Under the pieces are notes generated by a model. The model ran no database searches. It was not told where the DNA came from and saw only the letters and a program-made list of their open reading frames with translations. This document shows positions 1-6,923 of a DNA stretch of 16,495 bases, piece by piece. The stretch is from CANLBN01 sp047638515 (GTDB taxonomy: Bacteria > Pseudomonadota > Gammaproteobacteria > Pseudomonadales > Cellvibrionaceae), in the NCBI GenBank assembly GCA_047638515.1, contig JBLIME010000032.1:1-16495 (forward strand), given 5' to 3'. A program made the position numbers and the translations under genes. Within the stretch, counting starts at the first letter, position 1. Each line of letters opens with the position of its first letter.

Positions 1-57
1 TGTAATGGGCTCGACCCAATAATTGAATTGTTAATGAGAGTAGCTACCCATGAATAA
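1..57 (+). CDS. C-terminal tail of an unidentified upstream gene (partial)
   Basis: Frame 1 is open from the first base for 18 codons and stops at TAA 55-57. It overlaps the start of the maleate isomerase gene (ATG at 50) by 8 bases. The tail reads as a plausible protein end (CNGLDPIIELLMRVATHE). Such a short stop-start overlap is typical of translationally coupled genes in one operon, so the next gene is probably the last of an operon whose start lies outside the window. Eighteen open codons could also arise by chance, and the family cannot be recognised from so short a piece. Confidence 0.4.
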   Translation, partial: CNGLDPIIELLMRVATHE

Positions 58-817
58 AAAATCTACGAACTACCGTGTTGGTCTAATCGTGCCTAGTTCA
101 AACGTTACTATGGAAACAGAAATCCCTGCACTTTTACGTGCGCGTGAAACCATTTTACCCGAACGCTTTACGTTTCACTCATCGCGCATGCGCATGAAAA
201 ATGTGACTAAAGAAGAACTTGAGCGCATGGATGATGACAGCTTACGCTGTGCCTTAGAATTATCGGACGCGGCGGTCGATGTGCAAGCCTATGCCTGTCT
301 TGTTGCAATAATGAGCCGCGGACAAGGCTATCATCGTGTCGCTGAAAAAAGATTATATGAAGCAAGCTTAAAAAATAATTTTCCGTCACCTATCGTAAGC
401 TCTGCAGGTGCATTAATTGACGGCCTACATGCAATAGGTGCTAGAAAAGTATCAATAATATGTCCTTACATGAAACCGTTAACTCAGCTGGTCGTCGACT
501 ATATCGAGAGCGAAGGCATTGAGGTTCAAGATTTTATGGCGTTAGAAATTCCCGATAATTTAACAGTTGCCGCTCAAGACCCTAATGCACCCGCTGAGTT
601 ATGGAAAAAACTTGACGTGAGCGGCATTGATGCCATTGTCGCTTCAGCCTGTGTACAAATGCCGTCGCTATCATCGATCGAGACGATTGAGAAAGCGTCT
701 GGTCTACCCACATTATCTGCCGCTGTAGCGACCACTAGCAGCATTTTAAAGACACTCAAACTCGACCCAGTGGCTCCCGGCGGGGGCGCATTGCTAGTGA
801 CGCGAGAAACTGTTTAG
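50..817 (+). CDS. maiA: Maleate cis-trans isomerase (Asp/Glu racemase superfamily)
   Basis: Predicted to convert maleate to fumarate, the last step of the maleamate branch of nicotinate/pyridine breakdown, in the cytoplasm without a cofactor. The 255-residue protein has the family layout of two similar alpha/beta halves, each giving one catalytic cysteine: Cys83 in YACLVAIMS and Cys201 in SACVQMPSL. The conserved N-terminal stretch VGLIVPSSNVTMETEIPALL (residues 10-29), the FHSSRMRM motif (42-49) and SSAGALIDGLHAIGARKV (117-134) match maleate isomerases (NicE/MaiA/Iso) better than arylmalonate decarboxylases or glutamate racemases. The ATG at 50 has a GAGAG ribosome-binding site 9 bases upstream. 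It overlaps the tail of a preceding gene, which suggests an operon. No other nicotinate gene is visible downstream. The substrate is inferred from the family and not certain. Confidence 0.85.
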   Translation: MNKKSTNYRVGLIVPSSNVTMETEIPALLRARETILPERFTFHSSRMRMKNVTKEELERMDDDSLRCALELSDAAVDVQAYACLVAIMSRGQGYHRVAEKRLYEASLKNNFPSPIVSSAGALIDGLHAIGARKVSIICPYMKPLTQLVVDYIESEGIEVQDFMALEIPDNLTVAAQDPNAPAELWKKLDVSGIDAIVASACVQMPSLSSIETIEKASGLPTLSAAVATTSSILKTLKLDPVAPGGGALLVTRETV

Positions 818-1624
818 CAATCCACAATTAATTGGTGACCAAATTTTCTACATAACGCTCTTGTGTAAAGCGCTGCACTCGAGCGGACAATACTTTCTCG
901 ATGGCGCTTGAGGCTCGGAAGATGCTGCCGCTACACCTGAGAAACTTACATTTAAAAAATCAGCTAGCGGCTGCCGTGTTGCTCTGACCTAAAATCTAAA
1001 CTTGGCTGCCTAGTGGAACTAAACACCAGCGGGCACAAGGTGTCTCACCGTTATTTGTTGTGGCTCCTGCGCGCCTTCATCCAATGAGGGTATCAATCAA
1101 GAAGACAGCCTAGTTACTCAGGATCTACCTCGCATTGACTTTAGTTTCTGGGTACTGGTTGATATACCAGTGATCAATTTCGCCGTTATTAAAAACGAGG
1201 CCTTTAGCGGCCTAACCTCGAAAGGTAGAGTTTCTGATCAAAAACTCTATGATGTAGCCACTCCCCCACTAGCCAAAAGTGTTGGTGATGGTGATGGTGA
1301 TGGTAGTGTAGTTAGACATTACGCGGGTTGCGATAGTCCTTGGCATACACAGCATGACCGCACCGTGAATTATAGATATTAACTTATAGATTATGCATCA
1401 TTCTCATTTTACAGCTTAGGCAGTTGCTGTGGTAAACGCGAACTTCTCAAATTACTCCATCAGTGCAGCTACAGTTTCGACAATTAGAGAAAATGTATTG
1501 ACACAGAGTACAGTGAAGCGGATCTATCTATTAAAATTTAGAGCTATCGAGTAGAGTTGCCGAAGAGAGTCGTGAAGCATAATTGAGAAGTCGTCAGTGG
1601 TTAGGGTTAGCTGACACTGGCGAC
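818..1624. other. Long intergenic region with possible gene debris
   Basis: About 800 bases without an intact gene. It contains short hairpins (for example ACTGGT/ACCAGT at 1154-1171), a (GGTGAT)3 microsatellite at 1284-1301, and a 120-codon open frame lacking a proper start, described separately as a possible broken lipoprotein gene. I see no tRNA, no recognisable RNA gene and no insertion-sequence ends. There is no clear terminator just after the maleate isomerase stop. Confidence 0.5.
1040..1382 (+). pseudogene. Possible frameshifted small lipoprotein gene
   Basis: Two frames together look like a lipoprotein. A GTG at 1040 opens a basic-hydrophobic start (MSHRYLLWLL) that runs into a stop within 16 codons. 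The overlapping +1 frame, open from 1023 to the TAA at 1380-1382, carries GSCAPSSNEG at the right place for a lipobox cysteine (codon at 1068), then about 100 residues with a GDGDGDG tract (1284-1304). A single-base shift near 1062 would join signal peptide and body. No Shine-Dalgarno sequence fits, and the body resembles no family I recognise, so this may be chance. If real, it is a decayed or misread gene. Confidence 0.2.
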
Positions 1625-1661
1625 ATAAAAGCCCGCGATGGTTACCATCGCGGGCTTTTAT
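1625..1661. terminator. Bidirectional rho-independent terminator
   Basis: A perfect 17-bp inverted repeat, ATAAAAGCCCGCGATGG (1625-1641) against its complement (1645-1661), with a 3-base loop and a GC-rich core flanked by A-runs and T-runs. It ends in a U-tract in both directions. It lies 67 bases beyond the sodB stop on the minus strand and can also end any rightward transcription from the maleate isomerase operon. A second, bulged hairpin (1684-1715) lies between it and sodB. Confidence 0.85.
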
Positions 1662-1728
1662 CGGAATCCAAGCTTGTTAACTACAGTCTCTCGCTACCAA
1701 TTGCTAGCGAGACTGAAACGCGCCTGCC

Positions 1729-2322
1729 TTATGCATATTCACTGTTTGTATAGTTACTGTTTGCGAAATCCCAGTTGGTAAGATTCCAAAAAGCTTCTAA
1801 ATATTTAGGACGTGCATTGCGGTAGTCGATGTAATACGCATGCTCCCAGAGATCACAGGTCAACAGTGGCGTCACATCGTCAGTAATTGGGCAACCGGCA
1901 TTACTAGTGTTCACAATGTCAAGCTCACCCGCTGCAGTTCTTACCAACCAAGTCCAGCTCGAACCAAAGTTGTTAACAGCTTTATCAGAGAAGTCTTCGA
2001 CAAACTTTTCGTAGCTGCCCCATTTAGCAGCAATAGCATCACCGAGAGCACCGGTGGCAGCACCGCCACCAGTGGGGCTTAAGCAGTTCCAATAGAAGGT
2101 GTGATTCCACACCTGTGCCGCATTGTTGAAGACACCACCAGATGCAGATTTAATAACGTCCTCTAAACTTTTACCTTCAAATTCGGTACCGGGAAGCATT
2201 CCGTTTAGCTTAGTTACATAAGTTTGATGATGTTTACCGTAATGAAAATCGAGGGTTTCAGCTGAGATATGTGGCTCAAGTGCACTTTTTTCATAAGGTA
2301 GGGTAGGAAGTTCGAACGACAT
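1729..2322 (-). CDS. sodB: Iron superoxide dismutase, cytoplasmic
   Basis: Converts superoxide to oxygen and hydrogen peroxide in the cytoplasm. The 197-residue product is collinear with E. coli SodB (193 residues). The metal ligands are His27, His74, Asp157 and His161, the last two in the signature DLWEHAYY. Gln70 and the motif GGVFNNAAQVWNHTFYWN (62-79) mark the iron type rather than the manganese type. There is no signal peptide. A longer reading to 2388 is open, but the start MSFELPTLPY matches the family exactly and has AAAGGA (2330-2335) 7 bases upstream, so 2322 is chosen. The gene stands alone, is divergent from sbmA, and is followed by a strong terminator. A short C-terminal extension (NSNYTNSEYA) is the only departure from the usual form. 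Its promoter is not clear by eye. Confidence 0.97.
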   Translation of the reverse strand: MSFELPTLPYEKSALEPHISAETLDFHYGKHHQTYVTKLNGMLPGTEFEGKSLEDVIKSASGGVFNNAAQVWNHTFYWNCLSPTGGGAATGALGDAIAAKWGSYEKFVEDFSDKAVNNFGSSWTWLVRTAAGELDIVNTSNAGCPITDDVTPLLTCDLWEHAYYIDYRNARPKYLEAFWNLTNWDFANSNYTNSEYA

Positions 2323-2614
2323 GAGATTATCCTTTGTATTGTATATGTGAATTCGTCTGTACTGAAAGGCAATGCCCTTGTAACACACTAACCTGTCAAC
2401 ATTTCAGTGGCATGGGTTAGATTTTACTTTAAACTACATAAGGCCATTGTAAAAATTTTCAAGACAATGCTTGCCTTCATCATACTACAATATCTTCTAC
2501 GAAGCCCCTAAACTAACAGATGCCATCTCTGCGCCGCATTTATCAAGTGTTCTTTACATCCAGCGCCATCTTCTCATCCATGCATCATCAGACCCAAATT
2601 AATGACTAGTTTAC

Positions 2615-2643
2615 TTGTTTGATTTGCTAGCCTGTCATACTAT
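2615..2643 (+). promoter_or_regulatory. Candidate sigma-70 promoter for sbmA
   Basis: TTGTTT (2615-2620) and TACTAT (2638-2643) are spaced by 17 bases, a good sigma-70 geometry in the sodB-sbmA divergent gap. It lies about 140 bases before the sbmA start, which would give a long leader that includes the repeat at 2684-2712. This is a pattern match only. Confidence 0.35.
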
Positions 2644-2683
2644 CCTGACGCAACTATTATGGGTCGTCAGCGCGGGCTTAAAA

Positions 2684-2712
2684 CCTGTGTCTAAACCCGT
2701 GTGTTTAAACAC
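2684..2712. repeat. Direct repeat with 12-bp palindrome upstream of sbmA
   Basis: Two near-identical blocks, CCTGTGTCTAAAC (2684-2696) and CCGTGTGTTTAAAC (2697-2710), lie head to tail. The second runs into the perfect palindrome GTGTTTAAACAC (2701-2712). Position between the candidate promoter and the sbmA start suggests a possible operator, but no known regulator site is recognised. Confidence 0.35.
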
Positions 2713-2781
2713 CGGTCTTTGAAAAAGTGACCCACAGTAATAACCTAAATCAGGCCATCAAAACACCAAAAGAATTCGCTT

Positions 2782-4026
2782 ATGTTTAGATCTTTTTTTC
2801 CAAACCCCAAATGGTTTTTTATCTCTGTTGTTATATGGGCAGCTATCACTAGCCTTATTTGGTATAGCCTCAACACTGAGATAGGACGTTTTTTTGGCTT
2901 AAACCTCGATAACTCGACGCCGGTTATAGGTCTTGGACATTTTGTTACCGATTCTTTTATATTATTTTATGGCTATTATCTTATGGCCATCGCGATGTTT
3001 GCGGTTTTTTGGTTTAAGGTCGCCCCACATAAATGGCAAAACTGGTCCATTCTAGGCTCGGCCCTTATTTTATTTTCGACTTACTTTTCGGTACAGGTTT
3101 CTGTTGCTATTAACAATTGGCGCAGACCTTTTTTTGATCTTGTACAAGAGGCACTTAATCCAAGTCGGGAGGCGGATGTTGAAACCGTGCAATTTTATGA
3201 CTTAATTGTTTTATTTGCCGAGATCGCCTTTCTCGCTATTTTTGTTTTTGTAGTGACACGGTTCATCGTCAGCCATTATATTTTTCGGTGGCGCACAGCT
3301 ATGAATGCGTATTACACCAGCCAGTGGGAAAATGTCCGTCATATCGAAGGAGCCTCCCAACGTGTTCAAGAAGACACTATGCGCTTTGCTACTATTATGG
3401 AGACGTTAGGAGTTGCACTGATTGATGCGGTGATGACGCTGTTTGCTTTTTTACCCGTACTTTGGACGTTGTCTCAATATGTGAGTGAGCTACCCGTCGT
3501 TGGCGTTATCCCCTATCCTCTGTTTGTTGCGGCAATTATCTGGTCAATCTTTGGCACGGGCCTGCTGGCATTAGTGGGCATAAAACTACCGGGATTAGAG
3601 TTTAAAAACCAACGCGTAGAGGCCGCCTATCGAAAAGAACTTGTGTATGGAGAAGACGACCACGGACGCGCACAGGCGCCCACACTGGCAGCATTATTTT
3701 TAAATGTTCGAAAAAATTATTTTCGACTATACTTTCATTATATGTATTTTAATATAGCGCGCAGTCTCTATTTACAAGCGGACAATATCTTTGTCTTCAT
3801 TATATTAATACCAACGATAGCGGTGGGCGCGATTACTTTTGGCATACTTCAGCAAATACTTACGGCTTTTAATCAGGTCAGTAGCTCCTTTCAGTATCTT
3901 GTCAACTCGTGGACAACCATTGTTGAGCTATTGTCTGTCTATAAGCGCCTAACATCTTTTGAGGCTGCCATAGATAACGAGCCCTTACCCGATATTGATC
4001 AGAAGTTTTTATCCAAGGAGCCTTAA
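2782..4026 (+). CDS. sbmA: Peptide antibiotic transporter SbmA (SbmA/BacA family)
   Basis: An inner-membrane transporter that, in known members, uses the proton gradient to import microcins, bleomycin-type compounds and proline-rich antimicrobial peptides. The 414-residue protein is similar in length to E. coli SbmA (406) and starts alike (MFRSFFPNPKWFF). It has about seven or eight hydrophobic segments. The central stretch IEGASQRVQEDTMRFA and the block GIKLPGLEFKNQRVEAAYRK, continuing to ELVYGEDD, are family hallmarks, as is VRKNYFRLYFHYMYFNIAR. It has the ABC-exporter-like membrane fold but no ATPase domain, as expected for SbmA rather than the ATPase-bearing YddA/BclA relatives. The ribosome-binding site is weak (AAAAGAA about 7 bases upstream). 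It is divergent from sodB; no partner gene is adjacent. The native substrate is unknown. Confidence 0.95.
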   Translation: MFRSFFPNPKWFFISVVIWAAITSLIWYSLNTEIGRFFGLNLDNSTPVIGLGHFVTDSFILFYGYYLMAIAMFAVFWFKVAPHKWQNWSILGSALILFSTYFSVQVSVAINNWRRPFFDLVQEALNPSREADVETVQFYDLIVLFAEIAFLAIFVFVVTRFIVSHYIFRWRTAMNAYYTSQWENVRHIEGASQRVQEDTMRFATIMETLGVALIDAVMTLFAFLPVLWTLSQYVSELPVVGVIPYPLFVAAIIWSIFGTGLLALVGIKLPGLEFKNQRVEAAYRKELVYGEDDHGRAQAPTLAALFLNVRKNYFRLYFHYMYFNIARSLYLQADNIFVFIILIPTIAVGAITFGILQQILTAFNQVSSSFQYLVNSWTTIVELLSVYKRLTSFEAAIDNEPLPDIDQKFLSKEP

Positions 4027-4238
4027 ACTCCCCAACTAAATTAAAAGCACCGTCAAAAGAATTAAATTACAAGCCGGCAGACTCACCGGCGGGGCTAAAT
4101 AATAAATAGCTCTATTAAAAAGAGAGGCCAGAGTAGCTGTCACGAGTGAATCTATTTCACCCCTAACCAAGCACGCTTAGCAACACTAGCAGGCTTTAAA
4201 AAACGCAGTCCCTCTCGATCTGATTAGGGCTATGTCTA
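4027..4238. other. Intergenic region after sbmA
   Basis: No gene is seen. It holds small GC-rich inverted repeats just after sbmA (GCCGG 4073-4077 with CCGGC 4086-4090) but without a U-tract, so they are a weak terminator at best. A spaced palindrome GTGAA-N5-TTCAC at 4146-4160, about 100 bases before the promoter of the next gene, could be a regulator site. Confidence 0.4.
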
Positions 4239-4269
4239 TTGCAAAAAACTCGGCGACGACTGCTATAAT
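4239..4269 (+). promoter_or_regulatory. Extended -10 promoter for the Omp85-type gene
   Basis: A perfect -10 TATAAT (4264-4269) is preceded by TG and one base, making an extended -10 element that needs little from a -35 box. The best -35 match is TTGCAA (4239-4244), at a long 19-base spacing. The predicted leader of roughly 85 bases contains a hairpin (ATGACGA 4300-4306 with TCGTCAT 4328-4334) ending shortly before the GGAG ribosome-binding site. No sigma-E type promoter, common for barrel-assembly genes, is evident. Confidence 0.55.
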
Positions 4270-4363
4270 CGGCCTGTTGCTAGCGGATTAAGACCTCAGA
4301 TGACGAGCGATACGGTTTTTATCTGAATCGTCATTATAACTAGGGTAACTCGGAGAGTTTTTG

Positions 4364-6166
4364 ATGATGCCGCAAAATCTATACTCGATGTTAAGCCTCA
4401 TTCAAGCTGCGCCGTTGAGCTGCATCATCAGCATCGAGACCATAAAAGTATTTTTTATCGAATACATTCGCGTTCATTATTTTATGCTGACACTAGTTTC
4501 AATCGTTGCCGTTGGCGCCAGCGCGATGGTTAACTCATCGACTAGCCCCTCAAATAACTGCGTAGGCTCCAAGCTCTCATGCTCTCTAAATAAGTCAAGC
4601 GCAATAAAAACAGAGCTTGTAAAAAAGCTGCCTTCAGTCATTTCAAAAATCAACATCTATATTCATCCGATATTTGACGAGTCGAGCAATAAAGAAAATA
4701 ACGCCCTATTTCGACTCGCAAACCGTCTGCATATTGACACGGATAGTCGAGTTATCAGCAATGATCTACTGTTTGCCGAAGGCGATAGGTTAAGTCATCA
4801 AAAGCTACTTGAAAGCGAACGTATTCTTCGGTCTCGACGCTACCTAAATAACGTAAAAGTCAGCAATAAAGAATTAGCCGATGGGTCCACTGAGGTTGAT
4901 ATCGACGTTAATGAGGTGTGGACACTATTTCCTACCTTGAGCTATTCGCGCTCAGGAGGCAACACTGAATATAGTTTTGGCGTCAAAGACTCAAACTTTC
5001 TGGGTTCGGGAAGATCCATTAACCTTTTTAGAGAGCAAAACGCTGATCGCACTGGTGATAGTTTTGAGTTTCAAGATACCAATACCGGTTGGTATCAAAC
5101 TAATGCAAGTTTAACCTACACTAATAATGACGACGGATCTAAGCAAAAATTTGCACTCATCAAGCCTTTTTTTTCTCTAAGTACGAACACTGCGGGCGGC
5201 TTTTCTTATGAGAAGTTTGATCGCGCAGAAAGTGTCTACAACGAGGGTGATAAGATCGATCGCTACAGCTTTCTCTCTGAGCACCAGCATATTTTTTATG
5301 GCAATAAGTTTAATGTCAGCAATACCGTCGATGTACATCGTTGGAAAATTGGCTTTTCAAAGCAAATGGATACTTTTAAGCGCTTGGCCAAGGCACCCAA
5401 TATCATCGCGCTACCAACTAATCGAGATTTCAACATATCGTGGTTTGAGTATCAGTACATTCGCAACGACTTTGTAAAATCTTACAATGTGCAACAAATC
5501 AATCGTGTTGAAGACATCAACTTCGGACTTCAAACAACCGTGCGAATTGGGCACGTAAACTCAACAATAAAAACCTATGACAATAGTCTCGAACTAGGCT
5601 TCAAGCTAGATCGAGGCTATCGCCTCAAAGATAGGCACTTACTTTTTACCAATCTAAGCATTAGTGGTTTTCATAAAGATGATGTAATTTCTAACGGACT
5701 GGCGAAAGTACAAATACAATATCACTGGTATAACTTTTCTCGCGGCCAACTCTTTATCGATTTGGAGGGCGCACGGGGTCAGCACTTATTTGCCGATCAA
5801 TATTTATACCTGGGCGGCAACAACGGCCTTAGGGGTTATCCCGATTTCTATCAAGAAGGTGATAGACGTTATTTGTTTAGCCTTGAGCAACGTTTTTATG
5901 GACAAAAAGAATGGCTATCTTTATTTTATTTAGGGTACGCTTTTTTTTACGATCAAGGACGCGCCTGGGGTAATAGCCTTGTGACTCAAGCGGAAGATGA
6001 AGAGTTACGCGATGTGGGTTTTGGCTTACGCTTTTCTGGAACACGCGTAGGTGGTCAAAACCAAGGTAACTCTAACGTATTACATTTTGATATTGCGCAA
6101 CCACTCGACGCTAACGCTGAAACTTCAGACTTACAGTGGGTACTCAAAGTAAAATCTTCGTTTTAA
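4364..6166 (+). CDS. Omp85/BamA-TamA family outer-membrane protein with one POTRA domain
   Basis: Predicted outer-membrane beta-barrel of the bacterial surface antigen (D15) family. Residues about 95-180 form one POTRA-like domain (FAEGDRLSHQKLLESERILR, followed by YLNNVKV and a DVNEVWTLFP strand). The rest is a strand-rich barrel. The L6-loop motif appears as LGGNNGLRGYP near residues 482-492, then GYAFFYDQGRAW, and the chain ends in Phe, the usual barrel-assembly signal. At 600 residues it is shorter than BamA (five POTRAs) and close to TamA-size proteins, but with fewer POTRAs. The start ATG 4364 follows GGAG by 8 bases; TTG 4361 and ATG 4367 are alternatives. The likely signal segment (residues about 40-54, ending ASA) sits behind about 40 extra residues, which is odd. 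Function may be assembly, secretion or lipid transport; not determined. Confidence 0.85.
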   Translation: MMPQNLYSMLSLIQAAPLSCIISIETIKVFFIEYIRVHYFMLTLVSIVAVGASAMVNSSTSPSNNCVGSKLSCSLNKSSAIKTELVKKLPSVISKINIYIHPIFDESSNKENNALFRLANRLHIDTDSRVISNDLLFAEGDRLSHQKLLESERILRSRRYLNNVKVSNKELADGSTEVDIDVNEVWTLFPTLSYSRSGGNTEYSFGVKDSNFLGSGRSINLFREQNADRTGDSFEFQDTNTGWYQTNASLTYTNNDDGSKQKFALIKPFFSLSTNTAGGFSYEKFDRAESVYNEGDKIDRYSFLSEHQHIFYGNKFNVSNTVDVHRWKIGFSKQMDTFKRLAKAPNIIALPTNRDFNISWFEYQYIRNDFVKSYNVQQINRVEDINFGLQTTVRIGHVNSTIKTYDNSLELGFKLDRGYRLKDRHLLFTNLSISGFHKDDVISNGLAKVQIQYHWYNFSRGQLFIDLEGARGQHLFADQYLYLGGNNGLRGYPDFYQEGDRRYLFSLEQRFYGQKEWLSLFYLGYAFFYDQGRAWGNSLVTQAEDEELRDVGFGLRFSGTRVGGQNQGNSNVLHFDIAQPLDANAETSDLQWVLKVKSSF

Positions 6167-6594
6167 TTGAATACTCAAATTTCATATCTCTATATTTTAT
6201 TACCTTATCAAATTTTAAAAGACGCCACACTAAGCGTGCATGCCGACGGATTTAAACTACCGGCGGATGATTAATTGAAGCTTAATTTTCTTCCTTTTTT
6301 ATACCGCTTACATTGGCGCGTCGGTTTTATTGTCAACTATCCGCTTTGATCAAACATATTCGTATCAAGAGCGACAGCAAATACTAGACATGCGCTTAAT
6401 CGTATTAGTGAGAAGCTCGTCTCTTGACAAGTAACCACGACTGTCGTTGACTCGCATGATTGATTTAAATATGCATGCACAATAATATGATGGACACTAT
6501 TGTGCTCGCAGTTATTGCAGCTATCTTCTATGCTTAGCTGATTAGTTAGGCTACTTGAAGATTACCTACTACTGTATAAAACAAAAATATTGGT

Positions 6595-6643
6595 CGTCAA
6601 ACAACCTTAATAATTAATAATTGATTATTAAGGTTGTTTGACG
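6595..6643. repeat. Perfect 20-bp inverted repeat (9-base loop)
   Basis: The arms are 6595-6614 (CGTCAAACAACCTTAATAAT) and 6624-6643, exact complements, separated by TAATAATTG. As RNA it would form a stable long hairpin, but the stem is AT-rich at its loop end and no U-tract follows on either strand, so it is not a typical terminator. It stands alone in the gap between the Omp85-type and GGDEF/EAL genes. It could be a transcript-end stabiliser, a small mobile palindromic element or a protein-binding site. Confidence 0.85.
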
Positions 6644-6771
6644 CGCTTAAAGTAGCGACTAAGGTTGAACATACACATATCGCTGTCAGTAATCATGAGC
6701 AATTTGTAAACTTATAATTCGGAGAACGACTAATCGCCCTCAAGCGGAGCTTCCTCTTTACTCCTAACGGC

Positions 6772-6813
6772 AATGACTATAACAATGATTATAACAATAA
6801 CAGTGACAATGAC
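6772..6813 (+). repeat. Degenerate AAYGAYTATAAC/ARTGAC tandem repeat
   Basis: The stretch is built from AATGACTATAAC, AATGATTATAAC, AATAAC and AGTGACAATGAC, all in a three-base register. Read on the plus strand it would encode NDYNNDYNNNSDND, within a 43-codon open frame that has no start codon and ends at TGA 6826-6828. It may be a coding relic or simple-sequence expansion. Confidence 0.5.
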
Positions 6814-6923
6814 AGCGGCCGAAACTGATCTAGGCAGAAAGTTTATTAGACATTATTTAGCGTTAGCCGACCGTCGTTTTGGACAGCGCCGGCGACACCT
6901 AGCAAAAGTAACGTTGGATCTTT

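Larger units (their letters stand above)
6167..6923. other. 757-base intergenic region
   Basis: No intact gene is supported. It contains the perfect inverted repeat at 6595-6643 and an Asn/Asp-codon-like degenerate repeat at 6772-6813, both listed separately. A 20-codon hydrophobic reading frame (6475-6537) lacks a ribosome-binding site. No clear terminator follows the Omp85-type gene, and no consensus promoter for the GGDEF/EAL gene is visible; that gene has only a weak GGA at 6916-6918. Confidence 0.5.

Noticed and set aside
828..956. Minus-strand open frame ending SAIEKVLSARVQRFTQERYV then ENLVTN and a stop
   Set aside because: It looks protein-like, but it is only about 42 codons, has no start or ribosome-binding site, and matches no family I recognise.
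2323..2388. Longer in-frame start for sodB giving 22 extra residues
   Set aside because: The internal Met at 2322 has a good AAAGGA site and begins the exact family N-terminus MSFELPTLPY; the extra residues are not a signal peptide.
2394..2399. Perfect TTGACA on the minus strand upstream of sodB
   Set aside because: No acceptable -10 hexamer occurs 16-18 bases downstream (GGCATT or similar), so I did not call a promoter.
6475..6537. Twenty-codon hydrophobic peptide frame (MHNNMMDTIVLAVIAAIFYA)
   Set aside because: No ribosome-binding site and no convincing promoter; such short frames arise easily by chance.
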